Below are positions 1 through 8,429 of a DNA stretch of 64,000 bases, piece by piece. Made by a program: the position numbers and the translations under genes. The notes beneath the pieces were generated by a model that made no database searches, was not told where the DNA came from, and saw only the letters and a list, made by a program, of their open reading frames with translations. Origin of the DNA: JAAXHF01 sp965242605 (GTDB lineage: Bacteria; Desulfobacterota; Binatia; Bin18); assembly GCA_965242605.1 (NCBI GenBank), contig CBDESS010000003.1, positions 124,001 through 188,000 on the forward strand, written 5' to 3'. Within the stretch, counting starts at the first letter, position 1. Each line of letters starts with the position of its first letter.

Positions 1-275
1 CACAGTCACGCTCACTCCACGGGGAGAACGGCAGCTCTCAAGCCTCCTCTCCAGAGGCTGAAGACTGTTTGTTGCTGGCCCTGAAAATTGCCCGCCGTCA
101 GAGCGCAAAGTCCTGGGAATTGCGCGCCGCACTCAGTCTGAGCCGCCTGTGGCAGCGACAGGGCAAGATTCAGCAGGCCCAAGAGGTCGTAGAGTCGGTG
201 TACGGCTGGTTCAGCGAAGGGTTTCAGACGCCAGACGCCCAAGCCGCCAGAGCAGTCCTGGCAAGCCTGAGCTGA
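1..275 (+). CDS. C-terminal end of a TPR protein (adenylate-cyclase/ATPase-type regulator), partial
   Basis: The reading frame is open from the first bases of the window, so only the last 90 or so residues are seen. They form a TPR-like helix pair (AIARRQ...KSWELRAALSLSRLW) followed by a closing segment with VYGWFSEGF. This pattern is typical of the C-terminal tail of large bacterial proteins that join a cyclase or HTH domain to an AAA ATPase and TPR repeats. The N-terminal domains lie outside the window, so the enzymatic identity is inferred. An FAA hydrolase follows about 95 bp downstream on the same strand. Confidence 0.6.
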   Translation, partial: QSRSLHGENGSSQASSPEAEDCLLLALKIARRQSAKSWELRAALSLSRLWQRQGKIQQAQEVVESVYGWFSEGFQTPDAQAARAVLASLS

Positions 276-368
276 GGGGGCGGGCCGCCCACTTGTACCC
301 CCGGCCCCCGGAATCTGATAGGCTCCGGGAGCAAGTTGGCAAGCCCTGCGCGCAAAGGAGGAGAGCCT

Positions 369-1244
369 ATGAAACTGGTCACGTTCACCCACGCTGGATC
401 AACCCGCATCGGTGTCCTGGACAAGGATGCCGTTATAGACCTGTCAGCCGCGGCACCAGAGCTGCCGCGTGAGATGTGCGCCTTTCTTGAGGCCGGCAGC
501 CCGGCCCTGGCCGCGGCCCAACAGGCTACACGCAACGCCGTTGGCCGCCTCGGGCTGGGCGAGCTCAAAATTGAAGCGCCAATCCTCCGTCCGCCCAAGA
601 TTCTGGCCGTTGGCCTGAACTATAGAGATCACATTGCCGAGGCCGGCATGAAAACGCCCGAAGTGCCGATGATCTTCAACAAGCAGTCTACCTCAGTCAC
701 CGGCCCGACCGACCCGATCCATATTCCGCGCGCCTCAGACCAGGTTGACTATGAGTGTGAGCTGGCGGTCGTCATTGGTCGCTTCTGTCGCCATGTGCCC
801 AAAAGCCGGGCCGCCGAGGTGATTGCCGGCTATACGATTACCAACGATGTCAGCGTTCGTGACTGGCAGCTGCGGGTGCCGACGTTTACGATGGGCAAGT
901 CCTGGGACACCCACTGCCCGCTCGGCCCGTGTATTGTCACCGCGGATGAGATCGGCGACCCCCACGGCTTGGCCATCAGGACCTGGGTCAACGGCGAGTT
1001 GCGCCAGGACTCCAACACCCGCGAGCTGCTGTTCAACTGCTTTGAACTCGTTGAGCACCTGTCAACCGCGTTCACCCTGGAGCCGGGCGATGTGATTTCA
1101 ACCGGCACGCCGAGCGGGGTCGGTTTTGCCATGAAGCCGCCCCAAATGCTGAGGCCGGGCGATACGGTCAGGATTGTGATTGACACAATCGGCCAGCTTG
1201 AAAACCCGGTCATTCTGGAGCCTGAAGGTACGCCGCGCATCTGA
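369..1244 (+). CDS. Fumarylacetoacetate hydrolase family protein
   Basis: A 291-residue protein of the FAH superfamily, which cleaves or decarboxylates beta-diketo acids in aromatic and amino-acid catabolism. An N-terminal cap domain (about residues 1-70) precedes the catalytic core with GLNYRDH (His88), the acidic metal ligands in DYECELAVVIG (Glu129, Glu131) and NDVSVRD (Asp160), and the late GDVISTGTPSGVG loop. The start is fixed by AAAGGAGGAGAG just upstream of the ATG. A carboxymuconolactone decarboxylase-like gene follows after 26 bp, so the two probably form an aromatic-catabolism operon. The substrate cannot be named from sequence. Confidence 0.92.
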   Translation: MKLVTFTHAGSTRIGVLDKDAVIDLSAAAPELPREMCAFLEAGSPALAAAQQATRNAVGRLGLGELKIEAPILRPPKILAVGLNYRDHIAEAGMKTPEVPMIFNKQSTSVTGPTDPIHIPRASDQVDYECELAVVIGRFCRHVPKSRAAEVIAGYTITNDVSVRDWQLRVPTFTMGKSWDTHCPLGPCIVTADEIGDPHGLAIRTWVNGELRQDSNTRELLFNCFELVEHLSTAFTLEPGDVISTGTPSGVGFAMKPPQMLRPGDTVRIVIDTIGQLENPVILEPEGTPRI

Positions 1245-1270
1245 GCCGGCCACACACAAGGAGGACCCCC

Positions 1271-1855
1271 ATGAGCACCCGCATGAGTACCCGACCGAGC
1301 ACCCCGCGTGTCCCGCCTCTGGAACAAGACCACTGGGACGAGCAGGTCCAGAAGATTTTCCGGCCAATGGTCGGTGCCGGCACGGTGTATAACATCTTCA
1401 AGACCATGGCCCACCATCCAGACCTGTTCCGCCGCTGGCTGGTGTTTGCCAACCATGTGTTGTTCAAATCGACCGTTCCGGCGCGTGAGCGCGAGTTGGT
1501 CATCCTGCGCATCGGCTATCTGTGTCGGGCCAACTACGAGTGGACCCAGCATGTGAAGATCGGCCTTGATGCCGGCATGAGCAAGGACGAGGTGCGCCGC
1601 ATCGCCCAAGGCCCGGACGCCCCGGGCTGGGGCGAGCGCGACCGGCTGCTGCTCAAAGCCACCGACGAGTTGCACGCCGACGCCTGTATCAGCGACGCCA
1701 CCTGGCAGGGCTTGAGTGCCCACTACACCACCCGGCAGTTGATGGACATCGTGTTTGCCATTGGCCAGTACAACTTGGTCTCAATGGCCCTCAACACCCT
1801 CGGCGTCCAGCTTGACCCCGAGCTGGATACCGAGCTGAGTCTGGAGAAGGTGTGA
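1271..1855 (+). CDS. Carboxymuconolactone decarboxylase-like protein (AhpD fold)
   Basis: A 194-residue alpha-helical CMD-family protein. The core ELVILRIGYLCRANYEW followed by TQH is the family signature in proteins close to 4-carboxymuconolactone decarboxylase, but it lacks the CxxC pair of AhpD peroxidases. The ATG follows AAGGAGG. It sits 26 bp after the FAA hydrolase gene, which suggests a role in ring-cleavage product catabolism. Redox activity is unlikely without CxxC. Confidence 0.85.
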   Translation: MSTRMSTRPSTPRVPPLEQDHWDEQVQKIFRPMVGAGTVYNIFKTMAHHPDLFRRWLVFANHVLFKSTVPARERELVILRIGYLCRANYEWTQHVKIGLDAGMSKDEVRRIAQGPDAPGWGERDRLLLKATDELHADACISDATWQGLSAHYTTRQLMDIVFAIGQYNLVSMALNTLGVQLDPELDTELSLEKV

Positions 1856-1886
1856 TGGATAGCGCGTCAAGTAGCGCCGGATAGGC

Positions 1887-2120
1887 GTGCGCCTGCCGGA
1901 TGTTCTCGTTGAAGCCCTGGAGGTGGCCGCTACGGAGTTGAACCGCAGCCGTGCGTCCATCGTTCGCCAGGCGGTTAAACGATACCTGGAGGACTTTGAC
2001 GACCTGATGGTCGCCTTGCAACGGCTCCTTGACCCCTCAGACCCGGTATTGGACTGGGATCAGGTCCGGCATGAGCCAGTTGATGCGGAAAGGAGGGATG
2101 ACCAACGCGATATACCCTGA
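1887..2120 (+). CDS. Ribbon-helix-helix antitoxin-like protein, possibly degraded
   Basis: A short protein starting at GTG with a CopG/RelB-type ribbon-helix-helix fold: strand MRLPDVLVEAL, helix ELNRSRASIVRQAV, then RYLEDFDDLMVAL and a LDPSDPVLDWDQVRHE tail that often ends such antitoxins. The usual few residues before the first strand are missing, and the tail runs on past the normal stop for about 15 residues. No toxin gene follows. It looks like a stranded or decaying antitoxin. Confidence 0.5.
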   Translation: MRLPDVLVEALEVAATELNRSRASIVRQAVKRYLEDFDDLMVALQRLLDPSDPVLDWDQVRHEPVDAERRDDQRDIP

Positions 2121-2173
2121 CGCAAAGGTTCAGGACCGTTCTTGACCGGCTTGCGTGGCGGCCTCGCCGGCTG

Positions 2174-2656
2174 TTGGCCCGGTCTGTTGCCTTGGTGTTG
2201 TTTCTCTTGCTCGGTCTGTCTGTCGCTCAAGCCAGCGAGTGCCGGCAATTATGCGATGAAGACTTCTGGAAATCCGCCACCCCGGAAGCCGTTAAGGCAG
2301 TACTGGCCGGCGGGGCGGACGTGAACGCCCGAACTAAGGATGGCTGGACCCCCCTACATTTTGCGGCGGGGGTCAGCAAGACCCCGGCGGTCGTCACGGC
2401 CTTGCTCAAAGGCGGGGCGGACGTGAACGCCCGATTAGAGAGCGGCGAGACCCCCCTGCAGGTTGTGGCGGTACCCAGCGAGACCCCGTCCATCGTCACG
2501 GCCTTACTGGAAGCCGGGGCAGACCAGACAGCCAAGGCCGAAGATGGTCAGACTCCCTTTGACTTGATCCAGAAGAATGACAAGCTGAAAGGCACGGAGG
2601 TGTATTGGCGACTGAACGATGCACACCATAATAAATGGCCGCTCTACTCCCTGTGA
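2174..2656 (+). CDS. Exported ankyrin-repeat protein
   Basis: About 160 residues from a TTG start: a hydrophobic signal-like segment (VALVLFLLLGLSVAQA) with a likely cleavage site, then three ankyrin-type repeats, each about 35 residues, with the signatures DGWTPLHFAA, SGETPLQVVA and DGQTPFDL. Ankyrin repeats are protein-binding modules; export to the periplasm is inferred from the leader. The frame stays open upstream to position 2102, so the exact start is uncertain. It lies between TA remnants. Confidence 0.7.
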   Translation: MARSVALVLFLLLGLSVAQASECRQLCDEDFWKSATPEAVKAVLAGGADVNARTKDGWTPLHFAAGVSKTPAVVTALLKGGADVNARLESGETPLQVVAVPSETPSIVTALLEAGADQTAKAEDGQTPFDLIQKNDKLKGTEVYWRLNDAHHNKWPLYSL

Positions 2657-2845
2657 CAGCGCAGGGTCGCCACCGGGCCAGGCAAGTCTGGCGGATAGTG
2701 CCCCGCTTCCCAAGCCTCAACGAGAGTCGTCAGGACATCCAGGCGGTCGCCGTCCGGCGTATTGCGCTCTGCCGTCATCAGCCCCTCTATCTTCCTTCAA
2801 CGCTCGCCGGTAGTCCCGTTTGGTCCTGATCTGTGTAATTTCCAT
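2655..2845 (-). pseudogene. Frameshifted N-terminal fragment of a COG5499-type antitoxin
   Basis: Reading the minus strand from the ATG at 2845 gives MEITQIRTKRDYRRALKE. After a one-base shift the frame continues as EIEGLMTAERNTPDGDRLD and then VLTTLVEAWEAGHYP. This is the N-terminal half of HigA-like antitoxins encoded after HigB toxins. The HTH half is absent: the sequence runs into the end of the ankyrin gene. Both the frameshift and the truncation are directly visible. Confidence 0.55.
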
Positions 2846-2867
2846 AGCCTCACCCTCAAGCAGCCAC

Positions 2868-3080
2868 TCAGACGGAGACTTCCAGGTAGTCCGAATAACT
2901 GCTCGGTCTGGGTATTTTCTGCTTTTCCAGCTTCAACCCTTCCAGGTGAAATTCAATCGCCTCTCTCATGTTCTTTTCAACTTCCTCCTTGCTTGCCCCT
3001 GTCGCCACACAGCCGCCAATGTCCGGCGAGTACGCCGAGTAGCCAGTGTCCATCTTTTCAACCACGATGAGATATTTCAT
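2868..3080 (-). CDS. hicB: HicB-family antitoxin
   Basis: A 70-residue protein with the HicB partial RNase H-like fold: YLIVVEKMDTGYSAYSPDI, then GGCVATGASKEEVEKNMREA and a short C-terminal tail without a separate DNA-binding domain. HicB neutralises the HicA mRNA interferase. Its ATG overlaps the hicA stop by four bases (ATGA), the usual hicAB arrangement. The partner hicA is broken, so this antitoxin may be an orphan. Confidence 0.85.
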   Translation of the reverse strand: MKYLIVVEKMDTGYSAYSPDIGGCVATGASKEEVEKNMREAIEFHLEGLKLEKQKIPRPSSYSDYLEVSV

Positions 3081-3276
3081 TTTTTCAATCCCGCCTGTTT
3101 GAATATATTGTTCCGGGTGCCGGACGCCAGATCGTCGCCCGGCTTCCCGGAAACAGTCACTATTCCAGCACTATTCCAGGTCTGGCCGCATGTTTGTATT
3201 GCCGATGGCTCCCCCTTGTACGTGATAATTCCCAACCGTCTTTTTCCAGCATTTTGACGATTTCCCTGACTCTCAT
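3077..3276 (-). pseudogene. hicA: HicA toxin gene disrupted by an 11-bp tandem duplication
   Basis: From the ATG at 3276 the frame reads MRVREIVKMLEKDGWELSRT then RGSHRQYKHAARPGIV, a textbook HicA double-stranded RNA-binding-like toxin with the catalytic GSHR histidine. It then hits a stop because CACTATTCCAG (plus strand) occurs twice in a row at 3158-3168 and 3169-3179. Removing one copy restores GIVTVSGKPGDDLASGTRN to the C-terminus QAGLKK, giving a normal toxin of about 62 residues. The restored end overlaps hicB. Confidence 0.85.
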
Positions 3277-3302
3277 CCAAGTTCTGTTTTTCCCGAACTG
3301 GC

Positions 3303-4601
3303 CTACAAATTCCCGACTTCCAGTTCCAGCAACTCGCCGTACTTCCGAATCGCCCGCTCACGCAGGGCCGGCAGGTGGCCGGTCGGGAACAGGCCCGTCG
3401 TGCCCTCGTACTCACGCAGGATTTGGCGGGCGACGGTGATCTTGTGGACCTCGGTCGGGCCGTCGGCCAGGCCCATCACAAACGACTCGGTGATCTGCCT
3501 GGAAAAGGGCATTTCGTTGGACACGCCCAGCGAGCCGTGCAGATGCAGGGCACGGTAGGCGACATCGTGAAAGACCTTGGGCATGACGGCCTTGATGGCG
3601 GCAATGTCCTTGCGGACTTTGTGATAGTCTTTGTATTTGTCAATCCGCCAGGCGGTCCGCAGCACAAACAAACGGAACTGCTCAATCTCCATCCACGAAT
3701 CGGCGATCTTCTCCTGCACCATCTGCTTATTGGCCAGGATTTCACCCTGGGTCTCCCGCGACAGGACCCGCTCGCACATCATGTCAAACGATTTCCTGAT
3801 CTGGCCGATGGTCCGCATGGCGTGGTGGATGCGCCCGCCGCCCAAGCGGGTCTGGGCAACCGCAAAGCCCTGGCCGGGGCCGCCCAGCATATTTTCAGCC
3901 GGCACACGCACCTGGTCATAATGAATGTAGGCATGGTCGCCTTCGCCCTCGGCCTCATCGGCCAGGCCGACATTGCGCTTGATGTGAATACCGGGGGTGT
4001 CGGCCGGCACGATGAACATGGACATACGCTGATAGGGCGGGGCGTCCGGGTCGGTCACGACCATGACGATCAGAAACGTGGCCCAGCGGGCGTTGGACGA
4101 AAACCACTTCTCGCCGTTGATGACCCAGAAGTCACCGTCCCGCTCGGCCCTGCACCGAAACATCTTGGGGTCGGCCCCGGCGTGCGGCTCGGTCATCGAA
4201 AAGCACGACACGATATCGCCGTTGAGCAGCGGTTGCAGGTATCGCTCCTTGTGCTCCGGGCTGCCGTAGTGGGCCAGAATCTCGCTGTTGCCGGTGTCCG
4301 GGGCCTGGCAGCCAAAGACAATCGGCGCAAAGCGTGAACGGCCCAGGATTTCGTTCATCAGCCCCAGCTTGAGCTGGCCATAACCCTTGCCGCCCAGCTC
4401 CGGCCCCAGATGACAGGCCCACAGGCCGCGGCCTTTGACCTCGGCTTGCAGCCTGGGCACAATTTTCTGGTGACGCGGGTTGTGGATGTCATACGGGTTG
4501 CCCAGCACATGGTCTAAGGGCTCGACTTCCTCAGCCACAAAGCGGTCTATCCAGTCAAGTTCGGTCTGAAACTCCGGCTCTGTCTCAAAATCCCACGCCA
4601 T
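3303..4601 (-). CDS. Acyl-CoA dehydrogenase family protein
   Basis: A 432-residue flavoenzyme that oxidises acyl-CoA to 2-enoyl-CoA. The N-terminal helical domain leads to CFSMTEPHAGADP (flavin and substrate region), then WVINGEKWFSSN, and a C-terminal helical domain with LHLHGSLGVSNEMPF and EVHKITVARQIL. Start chosen at the ATG preceded by AGGAGG; a much longer open frame continues upstream but has no family similarity. It is close to the long-chain, APH-like branch of ACADs. Divergent from the aminotransferase gene. Confidence 0.9.
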   Translation of the reverse strand: MAWDFETEPEFQTELDWIDRFVAEEVEPLDHVLGNPYDIHNPRHQKIVPRLQAEVKGRGLWACHLGPELGGKGYGQLKLGLMNEILGRSRFAPIVFGCQAPDTGNSEILAHYGSPEHKERYLQPLLNGDIVSCFSMTEPHAGADPKMFRCRAERDGDFWVINGEKWFSSNARWATFLIVMVVTDPDAPPYQRMSMFIVPADTPGIHIKRNVGLADEAEGEGDHAYIHYDQVRVPAENMLGGPGQGFAVAQTRLGGGRIHHAMRTIGQIRKSFDMMCERVLSRETQGEILANKQMVQEKIADSWMEIEQFRLFVLRTAWRIDKYKDYHKVRKDIAAIKAVMPKVFHDVAYRALHLHGSLGVSNEMPFSRQITESFVMGLADGPTEVHKITVARQILREYEGTTGLFPTGHLPALRERAIRKYGELLELEVGNL

Positions 4602-4821
4602 AAGCCAATCCTCCTGTGCTGCACATAGCAAACCGGGATATTTTTTGCACCTGCCGGGCGCTTTTGGCGGCTCAATTTCTTCCCTTTGCACCGCCAATCT
4701 GCTACGCTGCCGTTCCATAGACAATCGCCGTGATGGGAAGCGGCCGGTCGCGCCGTCCTGGGCCGAACAGGACGGCGAGGGGGACCGGGCCGCGGGATGA
4801 GGATGCGGAGAGGAGGAGGAC

Positions 4822-6141
4822 GTGGAGGACAAGCATGTCGGGCGAGCGGTCAGTCTCAACCTGAATATATGCGGGCTGCAACAGTCCGCTACGCTGGCGA
4901 TCAACGAGCGCAGCAAGGCGCTGCGTGCCGCGGGGCAGCGCATCTATAACATGGGCCTCGGCCAGTCGCCGTTTCCGGTGCCGACCGAGGTGGTGGACGC
5001 CCTGATGCTGCACGCCAGCGAAAAAGACTATCTGCCGGTCCAGGGCTTGCCGGCCTTGCGTGAGGCGGTGGCCGAGTTTCACCGCCAGAAGGACCGGCTT
5101 GACGCCCAGGCCGAGCATGTGCTGATCGGGCCTGGTTCCAAGGAGCTGATGTTTCTGTTGCAGCTGAGCTTTTACGGCGATCTGCTCGTGCCGTCGCCGT
5201 CCTGGGTGTCGTATGTGCCGCAGGCCCGGATCATCGGCCGCCAGGTCCGGCTGGTGCCGACCCGGTTTGCCGACAACTGGCGGGTGACACCGCAGCAGCT
5301 GTCCGCTATCTGTCAGCAGGACGCCGAGCTGCCGCGGCTGCTGGTGCTGAATTATCCGGGCAACCCCGAGGGAGGCAGCTATAGCGCGGACGAGCTGCAA
5401 GAGCTCGCCGCGGTGGCCCGTCGCTTTGGCGTCATCCTGCTGTCCGACGAAATCTACGGCCAGTTGCACCACCAGGGCCGGCACGTCTCGGTTGCCCGCT
5501 TTTATCCCGAGGGGACGATTGTCAGCTCGGGCCTGTCAAAGTGGTGTGGGGCTGGCGGCTGGCGGTTGGGGACCTTCACCTTTCCGTCCGACCTGTCCTG
5601 GATCATGGAGGCGATGGTAGCGGTTGCCAGCGAGACCTATACCTCGGTCAGCACGCCGATTCAGTTTGCCGCGGTGCGGGCCTTCAAGGACGGTCTGGCC
5701 ATTGAGCGCTATCTGTGGCATGTGCGGCGGATTTTGGCCGGGCTCGGCCAGCGCTGCGCCGCTATCCTGGCGCAGGCCGGTGTGCGGATACATCGGCCGG
5801 TCGGGGCATTTTACCTGTTTCCAGATTTTTCGCCCTTTGCCAAGTGCCTGGCTCGGCGCGATATCCGGGACAGCAGCACCTTGTGCGAGCGCCTGCTCCA
5901 AGAGACCGGGGTGGCGGCCCTGCCCGGGGGCTCGTTTCAGCGGCCGGCCGAAGAACTGACGGCCCGGCTGGCCTATGTGGCCTTTGACGGGGCCAAAGCC
6001 CTGTCGGCCAGCGAGACGATTCCGCTTGACCAGCCCTTGCCCGACGATTTTTTCGGCCGCTGGTGCGGTGATGTGCTTGAGGCTACCCGGCGTACTGCCG
6101 AGTGGGTGGCGACGCCGGCCCGGCAGAGGATCGCGGCCTGA
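4822..6141 (+). CDS. PLP-dependent class I/II aminotransferase
   Basis: A 439-residue fold-type I aminotransferase from a GTG start behind AGGAGGAGG. Visible features are NYPGNPEGG (Asn177-Gly185, carboxylate binding), LLSDEIYG (Asp209 pairs with the pyridine nitrogen, Tyr212), SSGLSKWCGAGGWRLG with the Schiff-base Lys240, and a C-terminal small domain. It is aspartate-aminotransferase-like; the amino donor is unknown. The gene after it converges from the opposite strand. Confidence 0.88.
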   Translation: MEDKHVGRAVSLNLNICGLQQSATLAINERSKALRAAGQRIYNMGLGQSPFPVPTEVVDALMLHASEKDYLPVQGLPALREAVAEFHRQKDRLDAQAEHVLIGPGSKELMFLLQLSFYGDLLVPSPSWVSYVPQARIIGRQVRLVPTRFADNWRVTPQQLSAICQQDAELPRLLVLNYPGNPEGGSYSADELQELAAVARRFGVILLSDEIYGQLHHQGRHVSVARFYPEGTIVSSGLSKWCGAGGWRLGTFTFPSDLSWIMEAMVAVASETYTSVSTPIQFAAVRAFKDGLAIERYLWHVRRILAGLGQRCAAILAQAGVRIHRPVGAFYLFPDFSPFAKCLARRDIRDSSTLCERLLQETGVAALPGGSFQRPAEELTARLAYVAFDGAKALSASETIPLDQPLPDDFFGRWCGDVLEATRRTAEWVATPARQRIAA

Positions 6142-6180
6142 GCGCTGCAAAAAGCGGGGGAGAAGAGGCGGCCGGCCTCC

Positions 6181-7278
6181 TCACACCCCGAGCGGCGGCA
6201 GCCAGTGCAACTCCTGAAAGCGCCGAATCCACTTGCGGAACATATCCTCGGTGTCCATGCACTCGTGAAAGCCAGCCTGGCGCAGCTTAATCGTGCTGAC
6301 CAGCATGGGCGGAGGCGCTTGCTGTTTGCCGTGGGCCAGACAGAAGTCGGCCAGGGCCGCGGACTCGCCCACAAACTCCCGCACATCTGTTGGGGCGCTG
6401 AGGTTGTATTTTTTCACAATCGCCGCCCACTCGTCCTGGCGTCTGGGCAGCTCCTCAACCAGCGAACACGGCTGGGGCGGGCCGACTTCCATGCCGAACG
6501 CCTCGGCCAGCACCGGCCACACATTCTGCCACACATACACATCGCCGTTGGTGATGTTGAAAGTTTCGTTGTGGCTGGCGTCGGCCCTGGCCGCCCACTC
6601 CAGCGCGTGGGCCAGGATATCGACGTCAATCGCCTCAAACACATAGGGCGCGCCGCCGGGGTAAGACAAGGGTTGGCCCTGTTCTTTCAAGAGCGCCGCG
6701 TACACCCCGATGGGGGTGATCACGTTCAGGTTGCTGCCGATGGCTTCGCCAAAAATGAGCTGCGGACGCCAGATGGACCAGTGCCAGGCTTTGCCCTGCT
6801 GCTTGTCCTTGATGTAGTCTTCGTGCAGCCAGTAGAAGTTGTCGTGCGGGTGGCGCGGCCAGCGCTCCCGGGCCGGGACCGGAAAGGCTTCGATGTGCGC
6901 GCCGTAGGCTTTGGTGCCTTGCAGGATTGAGACGTGCTGGAGGTCTTTGGCGACGGCTTCGAGCGGCTCAAACAGGTTGACCAGCATGGCCCGGTTGGTC
7001 TGCATCTGTTGTCGGTCAAGCCAGCCCTCAATCAGCCCCGGTTTTTCGTTCACCGCGGCATACATCAGGTGTGTCACCTGGCTCATCTGGCCGAAGACCT
7101 CGGCGCAGCCGGCGGCGTCGGTCAGGTCAACAGACACAAAAGTCAGCCCTTCCTCACGCTGAGGCGCGCGGCGAGAAACGGCTATCACCTCCCAGTCGGG
7201 CAGGCTGGCAAAATGCCGCACCGCGGCATAACCGACGAGGCCGGAGGCTCCGGCGACGAGTACGGTATTCTTTGGCAT
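6181..7278 (-). CDS. PRISE-type SDR reductase (progesterone 5-beta-reductase/iridoid synthase-like)
   Basis: 365 residues with an N-terminal Rossmann motif VLVAGASGLVGYAAV for NADP binding and the diagnostic NFYWLHEDY motif that replaces the usual YxxxK of SDRs in the PRISE subfamily. These enzymes reduce the C=C bond of activated enones or epimerise sugars; bacterial members are mostly uncharacterised. The middle (WSIWRPQLIFGEA, YVFEAIDVDILA) also matches that family. ATG behind AGAGAGG. Confidence 0.85.
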   Translation of the reverse strand: MPKNTVLVAGASGLVGYAAVRHFASLPDWEVIAVSRRAPQREEGLTFVSVDLTDAAGCAEVFGQMSQVTHLMYAAVNEKPGLIEGWLDRQQMQTNRAMLVNLFEPLEAVAKDLQHVSILQGTKAYGAHIEAFPVPARERWPRHPHDNFYWLHEDYIKDKQQGKAWHWSIWRPQLIFGEAIGSNLNVITPIGVYAALLKEQGQPLSYPGGAPYVFEAIDVDILAHALEWAARADASHNETFNITNGDVYVWQNVWPVLAEAFGMEVGPPQPCSLVEELPRRQDEWAAIVKKYNLSAPTDVREFVGESAALADFCLAHGKQQAPPPMLVSTIKLRQAGFHECMDTEDMFRKWIRRFQELHWLPPLGV

Positions 7279-7399
7279 AACACCTCTCTTTGCGTTCAGT
7301 CTGGACTGACCCTAGCCCAGTCGGGCGACAGGCGGCAAGGGCAGAGCTTGAATCCTGCTCAGCCGAGGCTTAGGGTGTTGGGCAGAGGAGGACGAACGC

Positions 7400-7696
7400 A
7401 TGGCTTTACATTTGGCAGAGCTGTATCTGAACCTGGACAGTGTAAACAGGGCCAAAGAGATTGTGCAGGCTATAGACGGCCTGCTGGCCGGGAATTTCCC
7501 GCCCGGTGTGACCAGAATCGCCGGTCCGTGGGTATCAAATGAAGAACCCAAACTGATCATGGTGCTTGATATCCAGGATCATACGACAACCGTCGGTCCG
7601 TTCCTGCGGGGCCTCACCCACGGCCAAGTGCTCAGACGGCGTTTTACGCCTATTGCTGAGTGGGAGACGGTCAAGAACGCGATTGCCGAGTTGTAG
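7400..7696 (+). CDS. Small conserved-looking protein of unknown function
   Basis: 98 residues; I do not recognise the family. It has no signal peptide or membrane helix. The layout alternates strands and helices (ALHLAELYLN, RAKEIVQAIDGLL, EEPKLIMVLDI, GQVLRRRFTPIAEWETV), suggesting a small ferredoxin-like or dimeric barrel fold. The ATG follows GAGGAGGACG. It stands alone between the PRISE gene and ogt. Confidence 0.6.
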   Translation: MALHLAELYLNLDSVNRAKEIVQAIDGLLAGNFPPGVTRIAGPWVSNEEPKLIMVLDIQDHTTTVGPFLRGLTHGQVLRRRFTPIAEWETVKNAIAEL

Positions 7697-7839
7697 CCCG
7701 GCGCGTTGGTCGGGACGGTGGGATCAGTCAAGGCCGGGTGGGCGGTCAAGTGCGCCCAACCGTTTTCCGTTGAGTCGGAGCATTTGAGCAGCATGGCTTC
7801 GCCTTTGCGCTCGCCGACACAAGACGTTACCAAGGTCCG

Positions 7840-8352
7840 ATGGTTGAACTGGCTCTCGGTCGGCTTGATTCGGTCCTTGGCAGGCTGCTGATTGTGGCTG
7901 AAGGCCGGCATTTGTGCGCGCTTGACTACGCCGAGGAGCGGATGACGCTGCTGCTGAAACGCCGCTATAGGGAGTATCGCCTGTCTGAGATGGCCGACCC
8001 CAACGGCTTCAGCAGCCAGCTCCGGGCCTATTTTGACGGCGATATGCGAGCGATTGAGACGATCCCGATCAGTCTGGGCGGAACCGCTTTTCAGCAACAG
8101 GTCTGGGCCGCGCTGTGCGCCATTCCCCCGGGCCGCGTGCGGTCGTATGGACAGGTGGCGACGCAACTCGGCCGGCCCCATGCCTGCCGGGCGGTCGGCA
8201 TGAGCAATGCGCTGAATCCGATTGCCATTGTCGTGCCCTGCCACCGTCTGCTGGGTGTCAACGGCAGCCTGACCGGCTACGCCGGAGGACTGGAGCGCAA
8301 GCGGTGGTTGTTGCGGCACGAGGGGGTTCAGGTTGACAAGCTCAGGACTTGA
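7840..8352 (+). CDS. ogt: Methylated-DNA--protein-cysteine methyltransferase
   Basis: 170 residues that repair O6-methylguanine by suicidal methyl transfer. The acceptor Cys134 is in IVVPCHRLLG; the helix-turn-helix PPGRVRSYGQVATQLGRP and the asparagine hinge MSNALNPI precede it. The N-terminal ribonuclease-H-like domain is present but has no Ada zinc site, so this is the stand-alone Ogt/AGT form of normal length. No SOS-like or Ada box was recognised upstream. Confidence 0.95.
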   Translation: MVELALGRLDSVLGRLLIVAEGRHLCALDYAEERMTLLLKRRYREYRLSEMADPNGFSSQLRAYFDGDMRAIETIPISLGGTAFQQQVWAALCAIPPGRVRSYGQVATQLGRPHACRAVGMSNALNPIAIVVPCHRLLGVNGSLTGYAGGLERKRWLLRHEGVQVDKLRT

Positions 8353-8429
8353 ACCCGGACACACGACGCCCGACCCTGGTCATGACAGGGAGCCCCGCCT
8401 TGCCGAAGGTTGTTCCTGGACCGACATCC

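Noticed and set aside
3375..4337. 320-codon open frame opposite the acyl-CoA dehydrogenase
   Set aside because: It is an antisense shadow of a well-supported gene and has no domain similarity. High GC makes such frames common.
4602..4943. Longer N-terminus for the acyl-CoA dehydrogenase (114 extra codons)
   Set aside because: The extra residues are Ser/Pro/Arg-rich with no family similarity, and the internal ATG at 4601 has an AGGAGG site.
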